NCBI GenBank assembly: GCA_945861325.1
Contig: CAMATY010000010.1
Coordinates: 1-32,269, forward strand
Direction: 5' to 3'
Source of the DNA: Ferrithrix thermotolerans DSM 19514
GTDB lineage: Bacteria; Actinomycetota; Acidimicrobiia; Acidimicrobiales; Ilumatobacteraceae
Length of the DNA: 32,269 nucleotides
This document shows, one piece after another, positions 25,314 to 32,269 of this stretch. Position numbers and translations under genes: made by a program. The stretch's first letter is position 1, and the number at the start of each line of letters is the position of its first letter. The notes beneath the pieces are model-generated. The model was not told the origin of the DNA and ran no database searches. It saw only the letters and a list, made by a program, of their open reading frames with translations.

Positions 25314-27573
25314 GTTTGGTTGTGCGTAATCGCAAACTGTTTGTCACTACAAAAATACTTGAAAATGCCATTGCTAACCCAGCCCACATCGGATTTAAAT
25401 ATCCGAGCGCCGCAAGTGGAATAGCAGCGGTGTTGTATGCAAATGCCCAAAAAACATTTGCGGTAATCGTGCGCAATGTTGCGCGTGAGAGCAAAATCGC
25501 ATCAGCAACCAATCTCAAATCTCCACTCACAATTGTCAGATCGCTGGCATGCATCGCAACATCTGTTCCAGTTCCCATTGCTATTCCAACATCTGCCTGG
25601 GCTAGTGCCGCAGCATCGTTCACTCCGTCGCCAACCATCGCAACTGCATAACCGCGTTGTTGCAGATCCGAGACAACGCGAACTTTTTCGTTTGGAAGAA
25701 CCCCTGCAATCACTTGTTGATCGTCGACCTCAATGCCGACTTGTTGAGCGATTGCAACTGCAGTTGCATGATTGTCGCCAGTTAGCAGAATCGGACGCAG
25801 GCCAAGCTTGCGAAGTTCGGCGATAGCCGTTGCGCTAGACGATTTTGGTTGATCAGCAACAACGCAAACTGCTTTCACTGCTCCATCGATTACGACTAAC
25901 ACGGCCGTATTGCCACCGTTTCGCGCGTGCACAAGAGATTCACGAAGATCTGCAGGGATAATTACAAGAGTTTTGCTAAACAAAGATTCACGCCCAACCA
26001 TAATCTTGTGTCCGTCGACAATTCCAGAAGTGCCCATGCCGGGCGATGAAACAAATTCACTGACATTTGGCAATGTGCCAAATTCTTTGCGAGCAGCATT
26101 GGCAATGGCTCGGGCAACTGGATGTTCACTTGCATGTTCAAGTGCGCCTGCCAACTTGAGAACCTCGCTGCGATTTGCGCCCGATGCAACGACAACATCA
26201 ATTAGCTGCATCACACCTGTTGTGATCGTTCCAGTTTTGTCAAACACAACGGTGTCAATGCGTCGTGTGCTTTGCAAAACATCAACACCTTTAATAACGA
26301 TGCCCATTTGCGCGGCACGGCCACTGCCGACCATCAACGCAGTTGGCGTTGCGAGTCCGAGGGCACAAGGGCAAGCGATAATTAATACTGCGACCGCTGC
26401 AGTAAAGGCATGAGTCGTGGATGTACCCCAGATATACCATGCGATGAATGTCGCAAATGACAAACCAATGACCGTTGGCACGAACACACCGCTAACTCGG
26501 TCTGCAAGTCTTTGTACTGGTGCTTTTGTTGTCTGTGCATCGCGCACCAGCCGAGTGATTTGGGCAAATGTTGTTTCCGCACCAACTCGAGTAGCACGAA
26601 TAATCAGTCGCCCCGTGAGATTTACAGTTGTGCCGGTAACCGTGGTGCCTGGGGCAACATCAGTCGGCACACTTTCGCCAGTCAACATTGAAACATCTAA
26701 GGATGAGTGACCTTCAACGACGACACCATCGGCTGGAATTATTTCACCGGGCCGCACAACCAATAGATCATCAACACGAACTTGGGCTGCATCAATCGTG
26801 TGTTCTTCTGAGTCACGAAGAACTGTTGCAGTGCGGGCGTTGAGTGCGAGCAAAGAACGCAATGCATCGCCTGCGCGATTTTTTGCTCGAGCCTCAAAGT
26901 ATCTTCCTGCGAGCAAGAACACGGTGACGGCAACAGCAACCTCTAAATAAATATGAGTGCTGTCTCCAGATTTCATCGTCATACTTGTCATGTTCGTTGA
27001 ATGTGCCGAACCACGATAAATATTTTCAACTGCATCGCCCCAGATAATTGCCCAAACCGACCATGCTGTTGATGCAAAAACACCGATTGAAATTAGTGTG
27101 TCCATTGTTGTTGAGCGATGACGCGCATTCATCAGGGCAGCACGATGAAACGGCCACGCACCCCAAGTCACCACTGGAGCGCTAAGTGCAAGTGCAAGCC
27201 ACTGCCAATTTCGAAACTCTAAATTGGAGATCATTGACAACAACACAACAGGAAGTGCGAGCAGACTTGAAGCGGTCAGTCGCGTCAACAACATTGCGAC
27301 TCGGTCGTTGTTTTCGGTTTCTAGCATTTCGGGAGTTGTGTCTGCCAGCAGGCGAGCACCATAACCAAGTGCAGTGACTGTATCAATCAACGCGCTAGCG
27401 ACAATCGACGTTGATTCGATTTTGATCCGCGCTGACTCTGTCGCAAAATTTACCGTTGCGGTTACACCGTCGAGTTTGTTTAAACCTTTTTCAATTGAGG
27501 TGGCGCAGGCATTGCACGACATACCCGTCAGGCTTAAATCAACTTGGGTAACTGAAGTTTTAGTCGGTGCCAC
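25276..27573 (-). CDS. copA: Copper-translocating P1B-type ATPase
   Basis: CopA exports Cu(I) across the cytoplasmic membrane using ATP. The 765-residue protein has one N-terminal HMA domain (about 10-75, CNAC with Cys20 and Cys23), a His/Met-rich segment before transmembrane helix 3, the intramembrane CPC motif (IIACPCALG), the phosphorylation motif DKTGT, the SEHPVA motif of the nucleotide domain, and GDGVND. Eight membrane helices fit P1B-1 topology. The start is a GTG; TATAAG lies close upstream but not at the leaderless spacing seen elsewhere. No CopZ chaperone or CsoR repressor gene is adjacent. It is divergent from a UPF0016 exporter and overlaps the sigma-like gene at its 3' end. Confidence 0.95.
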   Translation of the reverse strand: MAPTKTSVTQVDLSLTGMSCNACATSIEKGLNKLDGVTATVNFATESARIKIESTSIVASALIDTVTALGYGARLLADTTPEMLETENNDRVAMLLTRLTASSLLALPVVLLSMISNLEFRNWQWLALALSAPVVTWGAWPFHRAALMNARHRSTTMDTLISIGVFASTAWSVWAIIWGDAVENIYRGSAHSTNMTSMTMKSGDSTHIYLEVAVAVTVFLLAGRYFEARAKNRAGDALRSLLALNARTATVLRDSEEHTIDAAQVRVDDLLVVRPGEIIPADGVVVEGHSSLDVSMLTGESVPTDVAPGTTVTGTTVNLTGRLIIRATRVGAETTFAQITRLVRDAQTTKAPVQRLADRVSGVFVPTVIGLSFATFIAWYIWGTSTTHAFTAAVAVLIIACPCALGLATPTALMVGSGRAAQMGIVIKGVDVLQSTRRIDTVVFDKTGTITTGVMQLIDVVVASGANRSEVLKLAGALEHASEHPVARAIANAARKEFGTLPNVSEFVSSPGMGTSGIVDGHKIMVGRESLFSKTLVIIPADLRESLVHARNGGNTAVLVVIDGAVKAVCVVADQPKSSSATAIAELRKLGLRPILLTGDNHATAVAIAQQVGIEVDDQQVIAGVLPNEKVRVVSDLQQRGYAVAMVGDGVNDAAALAQADVGIAMGTGTDVAMHASDLTIVSGDLRLVADAILLSRATLRTITANVFWAFAYNTAAIPLAALGYLNPMWAGLAMAFSSIFVVTNSLRLRTTKLTQHTAFVHATR

Positions 27574-27665
27574 TACTTATAGTCTCGCTTAGAAAAACTC
27601 GATTGAGCCAGTTTTTGAGTTTTCATTTGTTTTCGTATCGCCATTGTTTTCACGCAAATTGCCTA

Positions 27666-28181
27666 ATGCTGAGTAATGCGGTGCTGGTGTTTGTGGCGAT
27701 TTTCTTAGCTGAACTCCCCGATAAAACAATGTTTGCAACTTTGAGGCTTTCAACTCGTATGCGCCGACCGCTAGCGGTTTGGATTGGTGTGAGCATTGGC
27801 TACTGCACTCATGTCACAGTTGCAGTTTTATTTGGATCAGCACTTTCAAAATTTCCAGAAAGACCTATTCATGCCGGCGTAGGTTTTGTGTTTTTAGGAT
27901 CAGGTATTTTGATGTTTCGTTCGTCCCAAGATAAACAAGAAAAGCAAGACGAAATAAAAGTCTCACGAAATTTTTTTCAAGTCGTATATATTTCGACAAC
28001 GGCAATTTTGGTAGCCGAGTTTGCAGACTTGACTCAACTTGCGACAGTTGGCTTTGCAGTTGTGGCCGGTGCCTGGTTGCAACGAAAAGTTAAATTGCAA
28101 CTGGTTCAACGCGCAGCGAGCGTATTCTTCATCAATTTGGGAATTCTGTCGTTATTCAACAGTATTTTTAGCTCCACTTAG
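27666..28181 (+). CDS. UPF0016/GDT1 (TMEM165-like) membrane transporter
   Basis: This 171-residue integral membrane protein has about six hydrophobic segments in two halves, each opening with the family's acidic motif: AELPDKT near the start and AEFADLTQ near residue 120. Relatives export Mn2+ or exchange Ca2+/H+. The ELPDKT form instead of ELGDKT is, as I recall, common in actinobacteria. The frame is open from 27567, but that would overlap copA and add a non-family sequence; the ATG at 27666 opens straight into the first helix. It is divergent from copA, so metal homeostasis is a shared theme, and overlaps the end of the GlnR-like gene by 14 bases. Confidence 0.87.
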   Translation: MLSNAVLVFVAIFLAELPDKTMFATLRLSTRMRRPLAVWIGVSIGYCTHVTVAVLFGSALSKFPERPIHAGVGFVFLGSGILMFRSSQDKQEKQDEIKVSRNFFQVVYISTTAILVAEFADLTQLATVGFAVVAGAWLQRKVKLQLVQRAASVFFINLGILSLFNSIFSST

Positions 28182-28860
28182 ATTGCCCGAACCTGTAGCC
28201 AACACTGCGCACAGTTTCAATCAGATTGGCGTGCTCTTCACCTAATTTTGCACGCAACCGACGAATGTGAACGTCTACCGTGCGAGCACCACCGTAATAC
28301 TCATATCCCCAAACACGCGATAGCAAAATCTCGCGGCTAAAAACTTTGCCAGGGTTTTGCGCCAAGAATTTGAGCAACTCGTACTCCATATATGTCAGGT
28401 CAAGGGGGTTGCCACTAAATGTTGCTTGATATGTTTCGGTGTTGAGCACCAGGCCGCCGTATTTAATTAACGATTCTCGCGATACAGATAACTCTGTGTA
28501 GAAAAGATGCCTCAGACGCGAGTCAAGTTCACGCGGATGAATCGGCGCAAGGCAAAAGTCATCAAACAGATCGTCACGCATTTCAAGATCTGCAAGTTGT
28601 GCGCCACTGACGAGAACAATTATTCGAGTAACCGGCAACTCGCGTCGGCGAAGCGCGCGACACATCGCCCATCCGGCTTCAGGATCTTCACTGCATTCAA
28701 CGACGGCCCCTGCCCAACCGTTTGCTGGTTCAAGTTGGGCAATTGCGTCATTATTTTTGACTGCCTTCCACAAATACCCAGAGAGGTCTAAAGTTCGAGC
28801 AACGTCTATCGGCGCAGGATCAGGAAATACAGCAAGAAGTCGAGTCGCGTCGTTAGTCAT
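28168..28860 (-). CDS. glnR: GlnR-like orphan OmpR-type regulator
   Basis: The 230-residue protein has a divergent receiver-like domain (about 1-115) and an OmpR winged helix (about 125-225: LDLTYMEYELLKFLAQNPGKVFSREILLSRVWGYEYYGGARTVDVHIRRLRAKLG in blocks). The output domain matches mycobacterial and streptomycete GlnR as I remember it. GlnR controls nitrogen assimilation genes, including glutamine synthetases. The position of the phospho-acceptor Asp is Glu55 (VVECSED), so control by phosphorylation is unlikely. It has a Shine-Dalgarno GAGAAG and begins 7 bases after the GSI gene, last in a glnII-glnA-glnR run. No kinase is nearby. Confidence 0.85.
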   Translation of the reverse strand: MTNDATRLLAVFPDPAPIDVARTLDLSGYLWKAVKNNDAIAQLEPANGWAGAVVECSEDPEAGWAMCRALRRRELPVTRIIVLVSGAQLADLEMRDDLFDDFCLAPIHPRELDSRLRHLFYTELSVSRESLIKYGGLVLNTETYQATFSGNPLDLTYMEYELLKFLAQNPGKVFSREILLSRVWGYEYYGGARTVDVHIRRLRAKLGEEHANLIETVRSVGYRFGQSKWS

Positions 28861-28867
28861 TTTCTTC

Positions 28868-30205
28868 TCAAAGTGAGCGCAGATAGCGATTTAGTTCGTA
28901 CTGACTGATGTGCGTTTTGTAACCGCGCCACTCTGCACGCTTATTTCTTAAGAACCATTCAAAGATGTGATCTCCAAGTGCATCGGCAACAAGTTCTGAG
29001 CGCTCCATTACGCGCAACGCATCAGACATTGACTGAGGAAGTTGTTCTATGCCAAGTTTCGCCAACATGTCATCGCCCATTTCAAAAAGATTGGCGTCTG
29101 CTTCTTGTGGAAGTTCGTAACCTTCTTTTATTCCGCGCAAGCCAGCAGCGAGGATCACCGAGAATGCGAGATAAGGGTTGCACGCTGGGTCAGGTGAACG
29201 ATATTCAATTCGAGTTGCGTTCTCGCTGTTGCGCTTTTGAATCGGAACGCGAATTAAACCGCTGCGGTTATTTCGCGCCCACGAAATATGTACAGGTGCT
29301 TCAAAACCTGGCACAAGTCGTTTGTAACTATTAACGGTCTGATTTGTTATCGCTGTTATTTCTGCGGCATGACGCAGTAATCCAGCCATGAATTGTTTTG
29401 CTGTTTGCGACAAGTTGTATGGATCATCGGCATCATGAAATGCATTCTGCTCATCTTTGAACAGACTCAAGTGCAAGTGCATCCCAGAACCTTGAACACC
29501 TTCAAGCGGCTTAGGCATGAAAGTTGCATGTACATTGTGGAGCGCAGCGATTTCTTTGACGACCAAACGAAAAGTCATCACACTGTCTGCCATTGTCAAT
29601 GCATCGGTGTGGCGCAGATCGATTTCATGTTGGCTAGGGGCATCTTCGTGAAAGCTGTACTCAACTGGGATGCTCATTGTTTCTAATGTTCGAATTGTTT
29701 CTTTACGTAGCGAACTCGTGATATCAGTGCTTGTTAAATCGAAGAAGCCACCTTCATCAAGTGGAACAGGTCGTGAATCAACTGCCGGAGGATCAAAATA
29801 GAAATATTCAATGTCTGGTGCGACATAGAACTGGTAGCCAAGTTCGCGCGCATTGTTTAAGTTGCGCCGTAAAACTTGCCGCGGGTCTCCATCAAACGGT
29901 GTGCCATCTAATTTCGCGACGTCACAAAATACTCGAGCCTCTGCACCTTTTGGGTCAACCCAAGGAAGAACTTCAAATGTGTTGGCATCTGGAAGAGCAA
30001 GCACATCACTTTCTTGCACACGACTAAAGCCATCAATCGCTGAGCCATCAAAAATCATGCCGTCGTTGAGTGCATTCTCCATTTCGGCCGGGCTGATTGC
30101 AAAACTTTTTAAATTTCCGAGAACGTCTGTGAACCACAGGCGAACCAAACGAATGCCACGTTCTTCAACAGTTCGCAATACATAATCACGTTGCTGTTCA
30201 ATCAT
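28868..30205 (-). CDS. Glutamine synthetase type I (GlnA2-like)
   Basis: The 445-residue enzyme ligates ammonia to glutamate with ATP. Hallmarks are GMIFDGSAIDGF, the metal-ligand regions APDIEYFYF and PSQHEIDLR, the GSGMHLHLSLF loop, NSYKRLVPGFEAP and RIEYRSPDPACNPYL. It resembles M. tuberculosis GlnA2 (446 residues) more than GlnA1. The adenylylation Tyr of GSI-beta (in NLYDLP) is replaced by Phe in NLFEMG, so GlnE control is not expected. The start has GGGG shortly upstream. It lies between glnII and the glnR-like gene on the same strand, with a long hairpin in its 5' leader. GlnA2-type enzymes can have other amine substrates, so activity should be tested. Confidence 0.93.
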   Translation of the reverse strand: MIEQQRDYVLRTVEERGIRLVRLWFTDVLGNLKSFAISPAEMENALNDGMIFDGSAIDGFSRVQESDVLALPDANTFEVLPWVDPKGAEARVFCDVAKLDGTPFDGDPRQVLRRNLNNARELGYQFYVAPDIEYFYFDPPAVDSRPVPLDEGGFFDLTSTDITSSLRKETIRTLETMSIPVEYSFHEDAPSQHEIDLRHTDALTMADSVMTFRLVVKEIAALHNVHATFMPKPLEGVQGSGMHLHLSLFKDEQNAFHDADDPYNLSQTAKQFMAGLLRHAAEITAITNQTVNSYKRLVPGFEAPVHISWARNNRSGLIRVPIQKRNSENATRIEYRSPDPACNPYLAFSVILAAGLRGIKEGYELPQEADANLFEMGDDMLAKLGIEQLPQSMSDALRVMERSELVADALGDHIFEWFLRNKRAEWRGYKTHISQYELNRYLRSL

Positions 30206-30242
30206 CTCAGCCCCAGTTTCGGATAGAAAGCATGAATCTAGT

Positions 30243-30284
30243 CTGCCGTCGTTACTGCGAGAATCACTCGGGTAACGACGGCAG
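30243..30284. terminator. Long hairpin between glnII and the GSI gene
   Basis: CTGCCGTCGTTAC (30243-30255) is the perfect inverse of GTAACGACGGCAG (30272-30284). An inner CGAG/CTCG stem with loop AATCA extends it to 17 pairs around a small internal loop. It starts 5 bases after the glnII stop and ends 37 bases before the GSI start on the minus strand. No T tract follows on that strand (ACTAGATTC), so it may be a terminator, attenuator or mRNA stabiliser. Confidence 0.75.
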
Positions 30285-30289
30285 AATAA

Positions 30290-31360
30290 TTATTTCTTTC
30301 GAGCTTTTTTCTTCGCAGGCTTCTTAGGTGCGGTCTTACCAGTCTTAATTATCTTTGGGTTTCCACACACTGTTTCAAGAATTAATTGTGTGACGATGTA
30401 TGGATCCATATTTGCATTCGGTCGACGGTCTTCTGCATAACCTTTTTTGTCACGAGCAACCTGCCACGGAATTCGCACAGAAGCACCTCGGTTTGAGACA
30501 CCATATGTGAACTTGTTGTACGGCGCAGTTTCATGTTTGCCAGTCAATCGGCTTTCGATATCGTGACCGTAGTTGCTGACATGCTCGTTGATTCGCGTTC
30601 CGAGTGCTTGACATGCGTCGTCGATTGCTTTGTAGTTTGACCGCATATCTTTTGTTGAGAAGTTGGTGTGGCAACCTGCGCCGTTCCAGTCTCCATGTTG
30701 TGGTTTTGCATCAAGCGAAATAACTACGTCGTAATCTTCGGCGATCCGATGCAACAGCCAACGAGCGACGTAAAGTTCATCACTTACTTGCAGTGCATCA
30801 ACTGGACCGATTTGAAACTCCCATTGACCAGGCATAACTTCGGCATTCGTTCCTGAAATATGTAGACCTGCTTCAAGACACATCTCGGTGTGAATCTCTA
30901 CGATGTCTCGACCCATTACTCGGCCTGCACCTACGCCACAGTAGTAAGGACCTTGTGGTTCTGGTTCGCCAGAAAGTTCTGGAAAACCAAGTGGACGACC
31001 GTTGAGTCGCATCATTGTGTATTCTTGTTCGATTCCATAGATCATTTTTTCAGCCGCATATTTTTTTGTAACAACGGCACATGCTGCTCGCGAGTTTGTC
31101 AAATGAGGCTTGCCAGTTGAGGCAACTAATACTTCACACATCACGAGAATATTTTTTCCACCACGAATTGGATCCTTGCAACTAAAAACTGGATTAAGGA
31201 TGCAGTCAGATGCTTCACCTGTTGCCTGATTTGTTGAAGAACCATCGAATCCCCAGATTGGAAGTGCCTTTGAATTGTTTTCAATGATCTTTGTTTTTGA
31301 TCGCAAAGTTGGTGTTGGCTCGACGCCGTCGATCCAGATGTACTCAGCTTGATATGCCAT
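30290..31360 (-). CDS. glnII: Glutamine synthetase type II (eukaryote-type, GSII)
   Basis: The 356-residue GSII is the short eukaryote-like type known from Rhizobium, Frankia and Streptomyces. Signatures are WGFDGSSTNQA, YGIEQEYTM, GPYYCGVGAGRVMGRDIVE, AEVMPGQWEFQIGP, NGAGCHTNFSTKDMR and EDRRPNANMDPY. It assimilates ammonia and escapes adenylylation. The ATG at 31360 with AAGGGA about 9 nt upstream is chosen over the open frame to 31399. The final 18 residues are Lys/Ala/Pro-rich (KTGKTAPKKPAKKKARKK), a basic tail not usual for GSII. It heads the run glnII-GSI-glnR and diverges from nadE. Confidence 0.95.
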   Translation of the reverse strand: MAYQAEYIWIDGVEPTPTLRSKTKIIENNSKALPIWGFDGSSTNQATGEASDCILNPVFSCKDPIRGGKNILVMCEVLVASTGKPHLTNSRAACAVVTKKYAAEKMIYGIEQEYTMMRLNGRPLGFPELSGEPEPQGPYYCGVGAGRVMGRDIVEIHTEMCLEAGLHISGTNAEVMPGQWEFQIGPVDALQVSDELYVARWLLHRIAEDYDVVISLDAKPQHGDWNGAGCHTNFSTKDMRSNYKAIDDACQALGTRINEHVSNYGHDIESRLTGKHETAPYNKFTYGVSNRGASVRIPWQVARDKKGYAEDRRPNANMDPYIVTQLILETVCGNPKIIKTGKTAPKKPAKKKARKK

Positions 31361-31428
31361 GAAGTTTCCCTTCGTAAGAAATGTGCCACGCTGGCGCATT
31401 TGTAACGCTTATATTTTTACCGACTGCT

Positions 31429-31455
31429 GTTTCTGAAGCGTTGTCTGAATGTAAA
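31429..31455 (-). promoter_or_regulatory. Possible GlnR-box-like half-sites upstream of glnII
   Basis: On the minus strand TTTAC, ACAAC and GAAAC stand in a row, each 6 nt apart (11-nt period), as in the GlnR consensus of alternating GTnAC and GAAAC half-sites. Only GAAAC matches fully, so this is a weak candidate. Confidence 0.3.
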
Positions 31456-31478
31456 CGGCGTGTGAAGTTTTCTCTCGC

Positions 31479-31484
31479 TAGCCT
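31479..31484 (+). promoter_or_regulatory. -10 element (TAGCCT) for leaderless nadE
   Basis: TAGCCT ends 6 nt before the GTG at 31491. The 130-base gap to glnII otherwise holds the glnII leader and the candidate GlnR half-sites. Confidence 0.5.
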
Positions 31485-31490
31485 GAATCT

Positions 31491-32269
31491 GTGGCTGATT
31501 TCGCCAAACTTCGCGTTGGGTTAGCCCAAATCAACCCGACAGTCGGGGCACTTTCGGCAAACGCCGCCAAAATTCTTAACTATTACAACCAGGCTGTTGC
31601 GGCTAACTGTCAGCTCGTGGCGTTTCCGGAGTTGTCTCTGACTGGTTATCCGCCAGAAGATCTTGTTTTAAAACAAGGATTTATTGACGACAACTTGTCA
31701 ACACTCGCTCAAATAGTTAAATCCGTCGGTGACACTATTGCAATAATTGGATTTGTCGATCGAGATTCTGTTTCGGGAAACATTTTTAATGCAGCGGCCG
31801 TGTGTCGAAACGGTGCCGTACTTGGTGTCTACCGAAAACATTTGCTACCGAACTATAAAGTGTTTGACGAACAAAGATATTTCACACCCGGAGTAGCGAA
31901 TCTGTTGTTCACGGTAAACGATATTTGTTTTGGTGTAACCATTTGTGAAGATATTTGGCAAGCCGATGGTCCGGTTGCAGAGCAAGCTTCGTTAGGTGCG
32001 GTTTTAAATATAAATATCAATGGCTCACCATTTCATGGGGGCAAACTTGATGTGCGCCACGAAATGTTGAGTGCTCGGGCGCGTGACAATAAATGTATCA
32101 TCGCGTATGTCAACCAAGTTGGCGGACAAGACGAACTAGTTTTTGATGGCGGTTCAACGATTTGGTCAGGAGACGGATCGCTTGTAGCTAATGCTGCCCA
32201 GTTTGTTGAAGAGTTGCTTGTTTGTGATTTGTCATTACCAAAATCAACCACGAAGCCTGGGCCTTTGCC
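31491..32269 (+). CDS. nadE: NAD+ synthase, glutamine-hydrolysing (N-terminal part, runs off the window)
   Basis: The 259 codons seen encode the nitrilase-fold glutaminase domain of two-domain NadE, which supplies ammonia for the last step of NAD synthesis. The catalytic triad is visible: Glu in FPELSLTGYPPEDL, Lys in YRKHLLPNYKVFDE and Cys in TICEDIW. The synthetase domain lies beyond the window edge. The start is a GTG with TAGCCT 6 nt upstream. There is no stop codon in the window. It diverges from glnII; use of glutamine as nitrogen donor makes the neighbourhood sensible, though shared control is not shown. Confidence 0.95.
   Translation, partial: MADFAKLRVGLAQINPTVGALSANAAKILNYYNQAVAANCQLVAFPELSLTGYPPEDLVLKQGFIDDNLSTLAQIVKSVGDTIAIIGFVDRDSVSGNIFNAAAVCRNGAVLGVYRKHLLPNYKVFDEQRYFTPGVANLLFTVNDICFGVTICEDIWQADGPVAEQASLGAVLNININGSPFHGGKLDVRHEMLSARARDNKCIIAYVNQVGGQDELVFDGGSTIWSGDGSLVANAAQFVEELLVCDLSLPKSTTKPGPL

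Noticed and set aside
25910-26413. 167-codon open frame on the plus strand opposite copA
   Set aside because: It is antisense to the catalytic core of a canonical P-type ATPase and has no recognisable motif.

Overview
The window is a compact, gene-dense stretch of bacterial chromosome with GC content by eye in the mid-40s percent. It has no rRNA, IS element, phage gene or CRISPR array. Several gene families have actinobacterial character: an aspartokinase with an internal beta-subunit start, a GlnR-like orphan regulator beside two glutamine synthetases, ispD-ispF-rlmB, a LytR_C protein, an actinobacterial-type UPF0016 protein, an MptpB-like phosphatase and an ethylmalonyl-CoA mutase. Moderate GC, Thr-rich secreted proteins and very short intergenic gaps suggest Actinomycetota, perhaps a freshwater Acidimicrobiia (Ilumatobacter-like) lineage. 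The phylum is well supported; the class is inference.

Layout. 1-5.7 kb: an A-type Fe-S carrier divergent from a MIP18-Mrp ATPase, a long-insert NUDIX hydrolase, and selA-selB for selenocysteine insertion. 5.7-11.6 kb: an NfeD membrane protein that has lost its protease serine, a receiver-only protein, the lysC-methyltransferase-asd group and a membrane-anchored cyclophilin. 11.6-17.3 kb: a polysaccharide deacetylase and a tyrosine phosphatase, then hbd-aat-ecm (C4 acyl-CoA metabolism plus N-end-rule transferase) and a LysM protein. 17.3-22.7 kb: glycerate kinase, a LytR_C protein, tRNA-Thr(UGU), the ispD-ispF-rlmB group, a Crp/Fnr regulator and a dienelactone hydrolase. 22.7-28.2 kb: an AT-rich pair of sugar-type SDR genes, a sigma-like DNA-binding protein, the copper ATPase CopA and a UPF0016 exporter. 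28.2 kb to the end: nitrogen metabolism, with glnII (eukaryote-type GSII), a GSI and a GlnR-like regulator in one run, divergent from nadE, which runs off the window.

The most informative genome-wide signal is at gene starts. At least 13 operon heads carry a TANNNT -10 hexamer only 6-8 nt upstream of the start codon and no Shine-Dalgarno sequence, so leaderless mRNA looks like the default. The minority of genes with a good Shine-Dalgarno includes the internal beta start of lysC. Other points of interest are a long hairpin between the two glutamine synthetase genes, a Glu in place of the phospho-acceptor Asp in the GlnR-like protein, a Lys-rich tail on GSII, and NfeD with Gly in place of Ser. 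No clearly new multi-gene defence or mobile system is visible.
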